The position numbers and the translations under genes are program-made. DNA of 64,000 bases from Candidatus Pantoea gossypiicola (GTDB taxonomy: Bacteria > Pseudomonadota > Gammaproteobacteria > Enterobacterales > Enterobacteriaceae): assembly GCF_008632075.1 (NCBI RefSeq), contig NZ_VWVM01000001.1, positions 124,001-188,000 on the forward strand. The letters are read 5' to 3'. Under the pieces are notes generated by a model that ran no database searches, had not been told where the DNA came from, and saw nothing but the letters and a program-made list of their open reading frames with translations. Shown piece after piece: positions 20,685-29,908 of this stretch (positions are counted from its first letter, which is position 1; each line of letters starts with the position of its first letter).

Positions 20685-21757
20685 ACTGTCCCCCGATGGC
20701 GCAGAATAATACTCAGGAAGAACGGCACGCCAATCAGTGAGGTGACGATGCCGACCGGGATGATCACGCCGGGAAGCAGGTTTTTCGAGGCAACTGACGC
20801 CAGCGACAGCACCAGGGCACCGACCAGCGCACTGGCTGGCAGATAAAAGCGATGATCTTCACCAAACATCATGCGGGCAATATGCGGCGCGACCAGGCCG
20901 ATAAAGCCGATAGGGCCGACAAAGGCCACGGCCAGCGCCGAGAGAATACTGATGCGCAGCAGCGTCGCCAGACGCAGACGACGTACATCAATACCAAAGC
21001 TCACCGCACGATCTTCACCCAGACGCAGCGCCGTCAGCTTCCAGCTGCTCATCATTGAGAACGGCACCAGAATGGCCAGCGCGACGGTCAGTACGCCCAG
21101 CTTCTCCCAGGAAGCACGCGCCAGGCTGCCCATGGTCCAGAACACCAGACCCTGCAGGGTGTCTTCGCTGGCGATGAACTGCATCATTGAGACCAGCGCG
21201 TTAAAGGTGAAGACCAGTGCGATACCAAACAGTACCACGCCCGCCGATGAAACCTGTGTCCAGCGGGTCACGGCATCCAGCATCAGCGCGGCGAACAGCG
21301 CAAAGACAAAGGCGTTGGCAGAGATTAACCACTGGTCGGGAATGCCGGGAATACCGATGCCGAGAATGATCGCCAGCGCGGCACCAAATGCCGCTGCCGA
21401 GGAAACACCGAGAGTAAACGGGCTGGCCAGCGGGTTATTCAGGATGGTCTGCATCTCTGCACCTGCCAGGCCCAGTGACAGCCCTACCACCAGCGCCATC
21501 AGCGCATAGGGCAGACGAATGTCCCAGACAATAACGCGGGTGCCGGCATCCACGCTGTCAGGGCTGAGCAGCGTATTCCACAGCGTATCAAGGGAGAGTC
21601 CGGCCGGACCCAGGGTAAAGTCGAGGATCAGCGAGGCGACAATGGCCACCAGTAATACGCCAATCCAGATCAGGCGGCGTCGCAGCACCTGATGGTAGTT
21701 TTGCATGGTGTGGTGAAGCGTCTCTTCCCCCGCCAGCAGCGAAGTTTCGGTAGTCAT
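20681..21757 (-). CDS. FecCD-family ABC transporter permease
   Basis: 358 residues with an extra ~45-residue cytoplasmic N-terminus, then about nine or ten membrane segments of the FecCD/BtuC type. GAEMQTILNNPLASPFTLGVSSAAAFG is the family hallmark, and FVGPIGFIGLVAPHIAR is the conserved ATPase-contact loop. The start at 21757 (MTTETSLLAGEE) is preceded by CAGGGTT; the open extension to 21826 runs through the Fur box and is rejected. No periplasmic binding protein or TonB receptor lies beside it. Confidence 0.92.
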   Translation of the reverse strand: MTTETSLLAGEETLHHTMQNYHQVLRRRLIWIGVLLVAIVASLILDFTLGPAGLSLDTLWNTLLSPDSVDAGTRVIVWDIRLPYALMALVVGLSLGLAGAEMQTILNNPLASPFTLGVSSAAAFGAALAIILGIGIPGIPDQWLISANAFVFALFAALMLDAVTRWTQVSSAGVVLFGIALVFTFNALVSMMQFIASEDTLQGLVFWTMGSLARASWEKLGVLTVALAILVPFSMMSSWKLTALRLGEDRAVSFGIDVRRLRLATLLRISILSALAVAFVGPIGFIGLVAPHIARMMFGEDHRFYLPASALVGALVLSLASVASKNLLPGVIIPVGIVTSLIGVPFFLSIILRHRGTV

Positions 21758-21809
21758 GTTTGAACCCTGTGTGGCTATCACGTCAGAAAACGCAGCCACA
21801 ATAGTGCAG

Positions 21810-21828
21810 GTGATAATAATTATCAATT
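21810..21828 (-). promoter_or_regulatory. Fur box upstream of the iron ABC operon
   Basis: GATAAT-A-ATTATC (21812-21824) is a perfect 6-1-6 Fur palindrome, followed by AAT. It lies about 55 bases upstream of the permease start codon, consistent with iron-dependent repression. Confidence 0.85.
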
Positions 21829-21892
21829 CGTGAAGATAAGCGAGACGTGAAAAAAGGGTAAAAAAGGGTGTTGCAGGCGGGAGAATGGCTCA

Positions 21893-21969
21893 GGGAGCCT
21901 GCGCCTTTCGCAAAGACGCAAAACCCGCCATCCCTGGCGGGCTATGCTTTGCTACAGGCACAGGCTCCC
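21893..21969. repeat. Dispersed palindromic element, copy 3 (no internal unit)
   Basis: 77 bp with 13-bp ends GGGAGCCTGCGCC and GGCACAGGCTCCC (12 of 13 match). It keeps the terminal modules TTTCGCAAAGACGCAAA and GCTTTGCTACAGG of the 336-bp copy but has lost the 78-bp unit and some flanking sequence. The small frame that starts at the right end on the minus strand stops after nine codons. Confidence 0.85.
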
Positions 21970-22014
21970 ATCGCTTCACGATTCCTGCGGCCTGCCAGAA
22001 CTGCGGCAGGCACC

Positions 22015-22034
22015 GTGCGCAGGAGTCAGCGCAC
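22015..22034 (-). terminator. Weak hairpin downstream of lysP
   Basis: GTGCGC, 8-nt loop, GCGCAC immediately 3' of the lysP stop on the minus strand. There is no T-run, so function as a terminator is doubtful. Confidence 0.3.
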
Positions 22035-22045
22035 AGAACTACTCT

Positions 22046-23506
22046 TTATGAACCCGGGAACGCCATCTCGCTGTACTTCACGAAACGGCTGCCGTGCGTC
22101 AGCCTGTAACCAAACCAGATAATCAGGAACAGCGGAAGTCCAATGTAGGTTGCCGCTACGCCGTACCAGTCGATGCTGTCGTTGAGGAAGGCCTGATAGT
22201 TCTGACCCAGTGTGATGATCAGGCAGAGCACAAACGCGAAAATCGGACCCAGCGGGAAGAAGCCGGAACGGTAAGGCAGATCGTTCAGGTCACGTCCCTG
22301 GGCGACATAGCCCCGACGGAAGCGATAGTGACTAATGGCAATACCCAGCCAGGCGATAAAACCGGTCATGCCTGAGGTATTCAGCAACCACAGATAAACT
22401 TCCTGGTTGCCAAATTTTGAGGTCAGGAAGCACAGCCCGGCCACGACAGTTGTCGCCCACAAGGCATTGCGCGGCACGCCGCCCTTTGAGAGCTTCGCGA
22501 AAATACGCGGCGCTTTACCTTCAGAGGCCAGGTTGTACAGCATGCGCGTTGAGGCATACATACCGGAGTTACCGGCAGACAGCACCGCCGTCAGAATCAC
22601 TGCATTCATCACCGCTGCCGCAGAGAGCAGACCCGCGTTGCGGAACACCAGAGTGAACGGGCTGACGCTGATATCATCAATGTCGTTGTGCAGTAATTGC
22701 GGATCGGTGTACGGCAGAATCAGGCTGATAATCAGGATGGCAAACACATAGAACAGCAGGATACGCCAGAAAATCTGCCGCACGGCACGGGGGATATTTT
22801 TTGCCGGGTCTTCAGATTCGCCCGCCGCGATACCGATCAACTCGGTGCCCTGGAAGGAGAATCCCACAATCATCGCCACGCCAATCATCGCCGCAAAGCC
22901 GCCCGCAAATGGCGCATCGCCCACCTGCCAGTTCTGCCAGCCCGCATGCTCTGCACCGCGCATGATGCCGGTGATCATCAGCACACCCACGATGATAAAG
23001 ATAATGACGGTGGCCACTTTAATCAGCGAGAACCAGTACTCCGCCTCGCCAAAGCCTTTTACTGAGATGTAATTGAGCAGGAATATCAGTCCCAGGAACA
23101 GTGCGCTCCAGATCCAGCCTGGCGTGTCGGGGAACCAGTAGGTCATCACCAGCTGGGACGCCACCAGATCAACAGCGATAGTCACCGCCCAGTTGTACCA
23201 GTAGTTCCAGCCGAGTGCGAAACCAAAGCCCTCTTCGACATATTTTGCGCCGTAGGTGGCGAAAGAGCCGGATACGGGCATGAAAGCAGCCAGCTCACCG
23301 AGACTGGTCATCAGGAAGTAGACCATCAGGCCGATCAGCATGTAGGAGAGCAGTGCCCCGCCGGGACCAGCCTGAGCAATCGTTGCGCCGGAGGCGACAA
23401 AAAGGCCGGTACCGATAGAGCCGCCGATGGCGATCATCGTCAGATGACGGGCTTTTAACGCACGTCGTAATGCAGGTTGTTGTGTTGTTTTTGAGTCATT
23501 ATGCAT
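22046..23506 (-). CDS. lysP: Lysine-specific permease LysP
   Basis: 486 residues, an APC-superfamily amino acid/proton symporter with twelve membrane segments. LKARHLTMIAIGGSIGTGLFVASG is the amino-acid permease opening, and the region FQGTELIGIAAGESEDPAKNIPRA is the conserved transport motif. LysP imports lysine and in E. coli also modulates CadC. It is divergent in neither direction but is followed upstream by yeiE, as in E. coli (lysP-yeiE). Confidence 0.95.
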   Translation of the reverse strand: MHNDSKTTQQPALRRALKARHLTMIAIGGSIGTGLFVASGATIAQAGPGGALLSYMLIGLMVYFLMTSLGELAAFMPVSGSFATYGAKYVEEGFGFALGWNYWYNWAVTIAVDLVASQLVMTYWFPDTPGWIWSALFLGLIFLLNYISVKGFGEAEYWFSLIKVATVIIFIIVGVLMITGIMRGAEHAGWQNWQVGDAPFAGGFAAMIGVAMIVGFSFQGTELIGIAAGESEDPAKNIPRAVRQIFWRILLFYVFAILIISLILPYTDPQLLHNDIDDISVSPFTLVFRNAGLLSAAAVMNAVILTAVLSAGNSGMYASTRMLYNLASEGKAPRIFAKLSKGGVPRNALWATTVVAGLCFLTSKFGNQEVYLWLLNTSGMTGFIAWLGIAISHYRFRRGYVAQGRDLNDLPYRSGFFPLGPIFAFVLCLIITLGQNYQAFLNDSIDWYGVAATYIGLPLFLIIWFGYRLTHGSRFVKYSEMAFPGS

Positions 23507-23623
23507 GTGTTAACGCTACGCTGGGTAAAAATGAGGCGCGATTGTATCAGCCAGACCGCCTCTGTATAGCTGATGCCATGCTGTTATAAGTTAAGTTCAT
23601 GATCGCACCCGAATTATTAGCAG

Positions 23624-24490
23624 TCACTCACGGCAATAGGACAAAAAGCGCGTCAGTGCCTTTGAAATATGCTTCTGTCGGTGATGGATGCGATAGAGCG
23701 TCCGGGTCAGGCGTGGCAACGGAATCGTCAGTTCTGTCAACGTCCCCGCCTCCAGCAGATCGGCAATCACCCGGCGCGAAAGACAGCTGATGCCCATGCC
23801 GTGCCGCACTGCATGCTTGATCGCTTCTGAGTTGCCCAGCTCCATACCCAGCTGAAAACTCGGCAGGTGTGACAGCAGCAGATAGTCGACGATTTCCCGG
23901 GTACCGGATCCGCGTTCGCGCAGAATCCACGGCGCTTCTGCCAGGGTTTTTAGCGTCACCGGCTGTTGCAGAATCGCGGCGTCTGGCGCAGAAAACACCA
24001 CCAGCTCATCTTCCAGCCAGGGTTCGCTGACCAGCTCGGTCATATGGCACGGCCCTTCAATCAAGCCGACATCCACGCGGAAATCAGAAATCGCCTGAAT
24101 CACATCCTGACTGTTACCGACGCTCAGCTCCAGCGGCAGACCGGGAAAGTCACGACGCCAGGCCGCCATCATGCGCGGCAGCAGATAGTTACCAATGGTG
24201 CTGCTGGCGAAGATGCGGATCGCGCCGTTATCCTCTTTGAATAGCTGCTCAATTTCGCCCGCCTGCTCCAGCAGACCGACCGCACGCGGATAGAGCAGTC
24301 GCCCGTGCTCATTCAGCACCAGCCGTTTGCCGACCCGATCAAACAACTGCACCCCGAGCTGACTTTCCAGATCGGCCAGCGCCGCGCTGACCGCCGACTG
24401 TGACAGCGCCAGCAGTTGCGACGCCTGAGTAGTGGAACCGCTTTTCAGCACTTCGGTAAACACTTCGATTTGCCGCAGCGTAATGTGCAT
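23624..24490 (-). CDS. yeiE: LysR-family regulator YeiE
   Basis: 288 residues. The N-terminal winged HTH is [42 protein letters not shown]; the effector domain contains [15 protein letters not shown]. YeiE has been linked to sulfite sensing and yeiH control and to iron uptake in various enterobacteria; which applies here is open. In E. coli it is next to yeiH, but here a DUF1232 gene lies between them on the same strand as yeiE. Confidence 0.92.
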   Translation of the reverse strand: MHITLRQIEVFTEVLKSGSTTQASQLLALSQSAVSAALADLESQLGVQLFDRVGKRLVLNEHGRLLYPRAVGLLEQAGEIEQLFKEDNGAIRIFASSTIGNYLLPRMMAAWRRDFPGLPLELSVGNSQDVIQAISDFRVDVGLIEGPCHMTELVSEPWLEDELVVFSAPDAAILQQPVTLKTLAEAPWILRERGSGTREIVDYLLLSHLPSFQLGMELGNSEAIKHAVRHGMGISCLSRRVIADLLEAGTLTELTIPLPRLTRTLYRIHHRQKHISKALTRFLSYCRE

Positions 24491-24499
24491 CGTCGCCTC

Positions 24500-24874
24500 T
24501 TAACTCAGTGAGTGCCTGACAAGGTAAATGATTAATGCCAGCCAGATCAGCCCAACCACGACCAGCCAGCCTGCAATCTTTTTGGCGCGCGAACGCTGGG
24601 ACTGTGCGCGTTCGCTGCTGCTGATGCGCACCTCTCGTGGCAGCAGCCGCAGCAGAATCATGACGCCCGTGGGAATAATCACCGCGTCGTCCAGCAGACC
24701 AACAAACGGAATCACATCCGGGATAAGATCGATCGGGCTGACCCCATAAGCAACCAGCCCCAGCGTGCCCAGTTTGTTCCACAAGGGCGTGCGCGGATCG
24801 CGAAAGGCGAACCACAGCACTAATACATCTCTTTTGATTAGCGTCGCCCAGCGGCGCAGACGCGAAACTATCAT
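24500..24874 (-). CDS. YkvA/DUF1232 membrane protein
   Basis: 124 residues. The DUF1232 core is visible as AYGVSPIDLIPDVIPFVGLLDDAVII; a C-terminal membrane segment (AGWLVVVGLIWLALIIYLV) ends the protein. Function unknown for the family. The ATG at 24874 is preceded by AAGGCGGCAATC; a TTG ten codons upstream is open too but less likely. It ends 10 bases before the yeiE start, so it probably forms a short operon with yeiE and is divergent from yeiH. Confidence 0.85.
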   Translation of the reverse strand: MIVSRLRRWATLIKRDVLVLWFAFRDPRTPLWNKLGTLGLVAYGVSPIDLIPDVIPFVGLLDDAVIIPTGVMILLRLLPREVRISSSERAQSQRSRAKKIAGWLVVVGLIWLALIIYLVRHSLS

Positions 24875-24980
24875 GATTGCCGCCTTATCGTTTATTCTGG
24901 TCAATTATAAATATATTATCAATTTCACTTTTAAGCCAGTCACCCTCATGATCATGACTCAACCACGAGGAGTGACCACC

Positions 24981-26036
24981 ATGACCGAACTGAGCATCCA
25001 TAAAACGCATCATCCCGTTACGCTCTGGTTCCCCGGTCTGCTGCTGACTGCCGCGATTGCCGGGGCTGCCAGCTGGCTGGCGCAGCAACCAGCGATTGCC
25101 ACGCTGGGGCTGGGTTCACTGACCCTGGCAATTATGCTGGGTATCCTGGCTGGCAATAGCATTTATACCCCGCTTGCCTCGCGTTGCGACAGTGGCGTGG
25201 CGCTGGCTAAACAGAAGCTGCTGCGACTGGGGATCATCCTGTTTGGCTTCCGCATTACCTTACAACAGATCGCTGACGTCGGGTTCAGCGGCATCCTGAT
25301 TGATGCGCTGACGCTGAGCAGCACCTTTTTTGTTACCTGCCTGCTGGGTATCCGGCTGCTGAAGCTGGATCGTGATACCGTCTGGCTGATTGGCGCAGGC
25401 AGCAGTATCTGTGGGGCAGCGGCCGTGCTGGCGACTGAGCCGGTAGTGAAAGCCGCACCGTCGAAAGTCGCGGTGGCTATCGCGACTGTGGTGCTGTTCG
25501 GCACGCTGGCTATCTTTATCTATCCGCTGCTGTGGCCGCTGGCGCATCACCTGTTTCCGGGGCTGAGTGCCGCGCAGTTTGGGGTGTTCACCGGCTCAAC
25601 CATCCATGAGGTGGCGCAGGTCGTGGCCGCCGGTCACAGTATCAGCCCGGAGGCTGAGAACAGCGCCGTGATTGCCAAAATGCTGCGGGTGATGATGCTG
25701 GCACCGTTCCTGCTCTGCCTGAGTGCGGTGTTACGCGGCAAACGCAACGCGAGCCAGGCGCGTCAGCCGGTGACCTTTCCCTGGTTCGCGCTGCTGTTTA
25801 TCGCGGTTGCGCTGTTTAACTCGCTGCAGCTGTTGCCTGCGGCGTTGGTGGCCACGCTGAATGAGCTGGCGGGTCTGCTGCTGGCGATGGCGATGGCCGC
25901 GCTGGGCTTAACCACCCGTTTCGGGGCATTGCGTGAGGCAGGCGTTAAACCACTGCTGCTGGGCGCGCTGGTGTTTGGCTGGTTAATCGCGGGCGGCGGC
26001 ACCCTCAATCTGCTGGTGCAACATTTCATGGGCTAG
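24981..26036 (+). CDS. yeiH: UPF0324 membrane protein YeiH
   Basis: 351 residues with about ten membrane segments. Conserved blocks: LLRLGIILFGFRITLQQIADVG, GAGSSICGAAAVLATEPVVKA and GSTIHEVAQVVAAG, all typical of UPF0324 (putative sulfate or sulfite exporter class). The start at 24981 follows CGAGGAGTGACCACC. A long in-frame extension to 24765 would run antisense through the DUF1232 gene and is rejected. Probably a YeiE target. Confidence 0.93.
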   Translation: MTELSIHKTHHPVTLWFPGLLLTAAIAGAASWLAQQPAIATLGLGSLTLAIMLGILAGNSIYTPLASRCDSGVALAKQKLLRLGIILFGFRITLQQIADVGFSGILIDALTLSSTFFVTCLLGIRLLKLDRDTVWLIGAGSSICGAAAVLATEPVVKAAPSKVAVAIATVVLFGTLAIFIYPLLWPLAHHLFPGLSAAQFGVFTGSTIHEVAQVVAAGHSISPEAENSAVIAKMLRVMMLAPFLLCLSAVLRGKRNASQARQPVTFPWFALLFIAVALFNSLQLLPAALVATLNELAGLLLAMAMAALGLTTRFGALREAGVKPLLLGALVFGWLIAGGGTLNLLVQHFMG

Positions 26037-26087
26037 CGGCATCGGGTATCATGCCGTTTCACCCGTGCATAGCCCCAGGAGAAAGGC

Positions 26088-26933
26088 ATGAAATATATTG
26101 GCGCACACGTGAGTGCGGCAGGTGGTGTGGATCAGGCCGTAATCCGCGCCCATGAAATAGAAGCCACCGCCTTCGCCCTCTTTACTAAAAATCAGCGTCA
26201 GTGGAAAGCCGCCCCGCTTTCCACCGAGGTGATTGATGCTTTTCGCGCCGCCTGCGAGATGTACAAATTCAGTCCGCAGCAAATCCTGCCGCACGACAGT
26301 TTTCTGATTAATCTCGGCCATCCGGTTGAAGAGGCGCTGGAGAAATCCCGCGCGGCCTTTATTGATGAACTGCAACGTTGTGATCAGCTCGGCCTGACAC
26401 TGCTGAACTTCCATCCTGGCAGCCATCTGCATCAGATTGATGAAGAAGCGTGCCTGAAGCGGATTGCGGAGTCGATTAACATTGCTCTCGATCAGACGCA
26501 GAACGTCACCGCCGTCATTGAAAATACCGCCGGTCAGGGCAGTAACCTGGGTTTCCGCTTCGAGCATCTCGCCACCATTATTGAGCATGTCGAAGATAAG
26601 TCACGCGTCGGCGTCTGTATTGATACCTGCCATGCGTTTGCAGGCGGTTATGACCTGCGTACCGAAGCGGACTGCGAAGCGACCTTTGCCGGGTTTGAGC
26701 GCATTGTCGGCTTTAACTATCTGCGCGGCATGCACCTGAACGATGCCAAAAGCGCCTTCGACAGTCGCGTTGACCGCCATCACAGTCTGGGTGAAGGGAA
26801 TATCGGCAAAACGGCGTTTAGCTGGCTGATGAAAGATCCCCGGTTTGATGGTATCCCGCTGATTCTGGAAACCATCAATCCCGATATCTGGAAAGATGAG
26901 ATTGCCTGGCTGAAAGCCGAACAGCAGGGATAG
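26088..26933 (+). CDS. nfo: Endonuclease IV
   Basis: 281 residues, an AP endonuclease with three zinc ions that cuts 5' of abasic sites in base-excision repair. Motifs in order: [45 protein letters not shown]...DRHHSLGEG and ILETINP. Zinc-ligand His, Glu and Asp residues are all present. Length is slightly below E. coli Nfo (285). The start is preceded by CAGGAGAAAGGC. Confidence 0.97.
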   Translation: MKYIGAHVSAAGGVDQAVIRAHEIEATAFALFTKNQRQWKAAPLSTEVIDAFRAACEMYKFSPQQILPHDSFLINLGHPVEEALEKSRAAFIDELQRCDQLGLTLLNFHPGSHLHQIDEEACLKRIAESINIALDQTQNVTAVIENTAGQGSNLGFRFEHLATIIEHVEDKSRVGVCIDTCHAFAGGYDLRTEADCEATFAGFERIVGFNYLRGMHLNDAKSAFDSRVDRHHSLGEGNIGKTAFSWLMKDPRFDGIPLILETINPDIWKDEIAWLKAEQQG

Positions 26934-26935
26934 AA

Positions 26936-26957
26936 AAAGGGAGCCAGTTGGCTCTTT
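26936..26957 (+). terminator. Terminator of nfo
   Basis: GAGCC-AGTT-GGCTC with flanking AAAGG and TTTC just after the nfo stop codon. A short stem and T-run make it moderate. Confidence 0.6.
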
Positions 26958-26981
26958 CAAACGGCTGAGAAGTTTAAAGCG

Positions 26982-27113
26982 ATGGGAGCATACGCCTGGA
27001 GTAAAGCATCGCGGGCCATGGACAAAAATGCCGGAAGCGTTTTTGAACAACGCAACGCGTTGGCCCGGCAACGGGCGCACCTCATGGATGAGTTGCGTAA
27101 TCGCCCGCGCTGA
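26982..27113 (+). CDS. Hypothetical 43-aa peptide inside palindromic element copy 2
   Basis: A plus-strand frame beginning MGAYAWSKASRAMDKN, one NAGSVFEQRNALARQRAHL unit, and ending RNRPR. It matches the 95-aa frame at 7823-8110 minus two repeat units, with five amino-acid changes in the shared part. No strong ribosome site is visible. Translation is unproven; the frame could simply be carried by the DNA repeat. Confidence 0.2.
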   Translation: MGAYAWSKASRAMDKNAGSVFEQRNALARQRAHLMDELRNRPR

Positions 27114-27163
27114 GCCCGCCAAGGATGGCATCCTTTGCGTCTTTACGGAAGGCTTATGCTCCC
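26984..27163. repeat. Dispersed palindromic element, copy 2 (one internal unit)
   Basis: 180 bp with 13-bp ends GGGAGCATACGCC and GGCTTATGCTCCC (12 of 13). It is inverted relative to the 336-bp copy at 7773-8108 and is shorter by 156 bases, exactly two 78-bp units. Internal sequence diverges by scattered substitutions. On the plus strand it contains a 43-codon frame equivalent to the ORF in copy 1. The rest of 26934-27246 holds two terminators and nothing else that I can support. Confidence 0.88.
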
Positions 27164-27186
27164 TGAGCCTATACCTCACAAAAGCA

Positions 27187-27217
27187 AACAGGGAGCCATC
27201 CGGCTCCCTGTTATTTT
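27187..27217 (-). terminator. Terminator of the fru operon
   Basis: An 11-bp perfect stem AACAGGGAGCC / GGCTCCCTGTT with loop ATCC, about 35 bases downstream of the fruA stop. Read on the minus strand it is followed by TGCTTTTG; read on the plus strand by ATTTTT, so it may work in both directions. Confidence 0.85.
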
Positions 27218-27246
27218 TACTTCAGCAGATTATGCACTTCAGCACA

Positions 27247-28953
27247 TCAGGCTTTCGCCAGCTGCTCTTCCGGACGTTTCAGAACCGCATAGCTCAGACC
27301 TGCAATCGCGGTACCGATGATAATCGCCATCAGATAACCGATAACCGGCGTAATTGCGCCAGGGATCAGCAGGACAAACAGTCCACCGTGCGGTGCCATC
27401 AGTTTTGCGCCAATCGCCATGGAGATCGCGCCGGTAACCGCGCCGCCCACGATGCAGCAAGGCAGTACGCGCATCGGGTCACGGGCAGCGAACGGAATCG
27501 CACCTTCAGAGATAAAGCAGAGACCCAGAACCAGTGCCGCTTTACCGCCTTCCTGCTGACCTTTGTTGAATTTACGACGGGCAACCAGCGTAGCCAGACC
27601 CATCGCCAGCGGTGGCACCATACCGGCGGCCATAATGGCGGCCATCGGTGCATACGTCTGCGAGCTCAGTAAGCCGACGCCAAATGCGTAAGCCACCTTG
27701 TTCACCGGCCCCCCCATATCGGTACACATCATGCCGCCCAGAATTGCACCCAGCAGGACCGCATTCGCCGTACCCATGTTGGCCAGCCAGTGCGTCAGGC
27801 CATTCATGATGCCCGCAACCGGTTTACCCACCACGTAGATCATCAGCAGGCCGGTGATCAGGCTGGCAAACAGCGGAATAATCAGTATCGGTTTCAGCGC
27901 TTCCATACTCTGCGGCAGTTTAACTTTGCCGCTGATCAGCTTCGCCGCATAACCGGCAATAAAGCCTGCGATGATACCTCCTAAGAAGCCCGCGTTGATG
28001 CTGGTGGCGATCATACCGCCAATCAGACCAGGCGTCAGACCCGGACGGTCAGCGATGGAGAAGGCGATAAAGCCCGCCAGTACCGGCACCATCAGGGCAA
28101 AGGCGCTGCCCCCACCGATTTGCATCAGCGCCGCAGCCAGTGTGCCCTGCTCTTTAAAGGCTGTGATACCAAAAGCGAACGACAGGGCGATGCTCAGACC
28201 ACCCGCGACCACCATCGGCAGCATGTAAGAAACACCGGTCAACAGGTGACGATAAGCCCCTGCGCCGCCTTTCTTCTCTTCTTCACTGCTAGTGCTCTGT
28301 CCGGCAGCCGCCACTTTATACGGCTTCGCTTCTGCTACCGCTTTATCCAGTTCCTGGGCGGTTTTCTTCAGCGCCAGTCCGGTTGAGGTGCGGTACATCG
28401 GCTTACCGGCAAATTTCGCCAGATCGACTTCGATATCAGCAGCGACGATCACCAGATCGGCAGCCGCCACCTCTTCCGGGGTAATCGCATTACCGGCACC
28501 CACGGAACCGCGGGTTTCAACTTTCACCCACCAGCCGCGGCGGGTCGCTTCGGCCTGAATCGCCTCGGCAGCCATAAAGGTGTGCGCCACGCCGGTCGGA
28601 CAGGCGGTGACAGCAACCACGCGTTTCGGCGCGCCAGCCTGAGCCACAGCAGGTGCGCCAGCCGGTGTGGCCACCGCAACGGTTGTCTGCCAGATTTTGG
28701 CTTCGGCTTTCGCCCGGTTCAGGAAAGTGTCCGGCTCGCGGACGGCCAGCTGGATATCGCCCAGCCAGACCGCTTTACCGTTCAGCGCCGCATCGTCCGG
28801 CACGTTTTTGCCCAGCACGATCGCCATTTCAGCGTCGGCAGGGTTATCAGTCAGAGTCAGGCCCGCAGCAGGTGCGGCCGCAGCCAGACGTTGTTGCGCC
28901 ATATAAGCGGAAGCCAGTCCCAGTACAGGGTCTTTAATCAGCAGCGTTTTCAT
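27247..28953 (-). CDS. fruA: Fructose PTS EIIB'BC component
   Basis: 568 residues, the membrane transporter of the fructose phosphotransferase system, yielding fructose 1-phosphate. Residues 1-100 are the duplicated B' domain. The active EIIB Cys is in TACPTGVAHTFMAAEAI (Cys-118). From about residue 230 a membrane EIIC domain follows (YRHLLTGVSYMLPMVVAGG...). Last gene of fruBKA, 16 bases after fruK, then a terminator. Confidence 0.97.
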   Translation of the reverse strand: MKTLLIKDPVLGLASAYMAQQRLAAAAPAAGLTLTDNPADAEMAIVLGKNVPDDAALNGKAVWLGDIQLAVREPDTFLNRAKAEAKIWQTTVAVATPAGAPAVAQAGAPKRVVAVTACPTGVAHTFMAAEAIQAEATRRGWWVKVETRGSVGAGNAITPEEVAAADLVIVAADIEVDLAKFAGKPMYRTSTGLALKKTAQELDKAVAEAKPYKVAAAGQSTSSEEEKKGGAGAYRHLLTGVSYMLPMVVAGGLSIALSFAFGITAFKEQGTLAAALMQIGGGSAFALMVPVLAGFIAFSIADRPGLTPGLIGGMIATSINAGFLGGIIAGFIAGYAAKLISGKVKLPQSMEALKPILIIPLFASLITGLLMIYVVGKPVAGIMNGLTHWLANMGTANAVLLGAILGGMMCTDMGGPVNKVAYAFGVGLLSSQTYAPMAAIMAAGMVPPLAMGLATLVARRKFNKGQQEGGKAALVLGLCFISEGAIPFAARDPMRVLPCCIVGGAVTGAISMAIGAKLMAPHGGLFVLLIPGAITPVIGYLMAIIIGTAIAGLSYAVLKRPEEQLAKA

Positions 28954-28969
28954 TATCGCTCTCCTGCTG

Positions 28970-29908
28970 TCAGTTAACGGGTTGTAAGTCGACGCGCGCC
29001 ATCATTGCGGCCAACTGAGTACGATCGGAAACGCCGACATTGCTCTGGCTGACGGCCATCGCCGCCACGGCCGTCGCAAGACGCAACGTGTGTTCGCTGG
29101 ATTCGCGCATCAGCAGGCCATAAATCAGGCCGCCAACCATGGAATCACCGGCACCCACGGTGCTGACGACTTCACACACCGGCGGTTTAGCAATCCATTC
29201 ACCGGAGGCGTTGACCCACAGCGCGCCTTCTGCGCCCAGCGAAATCACCACATGGGCGATGCCCTGCTCGCGCAGTTCGTGCGCCGCGCCAATCACATCC
29301 TGCAGACCAGGCAGTTTGCGACCAGCCCAGATTTCCAGCTCACGGCGGTTAGGTTTAACCAGCCACGGTGCGGCTTTGAGTCCTGCCACCAGCGCCTCGC
29401 GGCTGCTGTCAAAAATGATGCAAGGGCAATGAGTGCGCAGTTCGGTCATCCAGCGGGTAAAGGCATCGTGATCGACACCTTCCGGCAGGCTACCGCTGAC
29501 GCAGACCATATCGAACTGGCCCAGCCAGGTCAGCGAGTCGGTGGTAAAACGATCCCAGTCCTGAGCGGTGACCTGAAAACCGGAGAAATTCAGATCGGTC
29601 ACGTCGCCGGTCTGTTCTGTGAGTTTAACGTTGATACGGGTACGGCCCGGCACCACCTGGAAACGGTTAGCAATGCCCAGCTCGCTGAACAGCTGCTGGA
29701 ACCCATCCTGATTCTCTTTACCCAGGAAGCCACCCACAGTGACATCGATACCCAGATCTTTCAGGACCTTAGCGACGTTGATGCCCTTGCCCGCCGCATG
29801 CAGGCCGGTAGTTTTCACCAGATTGACTTCGCCGCGTTCAATTTCAGGGGTATAGCCCACCAGGTCATACGCCGGATTCAGCGTGATGGTGGCGACGCGT
29901 CTGCTCAT
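28970..29908 (-). CDS. fruK: 1-phosphofructokinase
   Basis: 312 residues of the PfkB ribokinase family. It phosphorylates fructose 1-phosphate to fructose 1,6-bisphosphate. The N-terminal [10 protein letters not shown], the [14 protein letters not shown] motif and the C-terminal anion-hole and catalytic motif [11 protein letters not shown] (catalytic Asp) are intact. It overlaps fruB by 4 bases (ATGA), so it is translationally coupled. Confidence 0.97.
   Translation of the reverse strand: MSRRVATITLNPAYDLVGYTPEIERGEVNLVKTTGLHAAGKGINVAKVLKDLGIDVTVGGFLGKENQDGFQQLFSELGIANRFQVVPGRTRINVKLTEQTGDVTDLNFSGFQVTAQDWDRFTTDSLTWLGQFDMVCVSGSLPEGVDHDAFTRWMTELRTHCPCIIFDSSREALVAGLKAAPWLVKPNRRELEIWAGRKLPGLQDVIGAAHELREQGIAHVVISLGAEGALWVNASGEWIAKPPVCEVVSTVGAGDSMVGGLIYGLLMRESSEHTLRLATAVAAMAVSQSNVGVSDRTQLAAMMARVDLQPVN

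Noticed and set aside
23507..23623. Possible lysine riboswitch in front of yeiE or behind lysP
   Set aside because: The interval is too short and lies on the wrong side; no lysine-aptamer-like core was seen.
24765..24980. N-terminal extension of yeiH
   Set aside because: Would overlap the DUF1232 gene on the opposite strand, lacks a ribosome site, and is absent from homologues.
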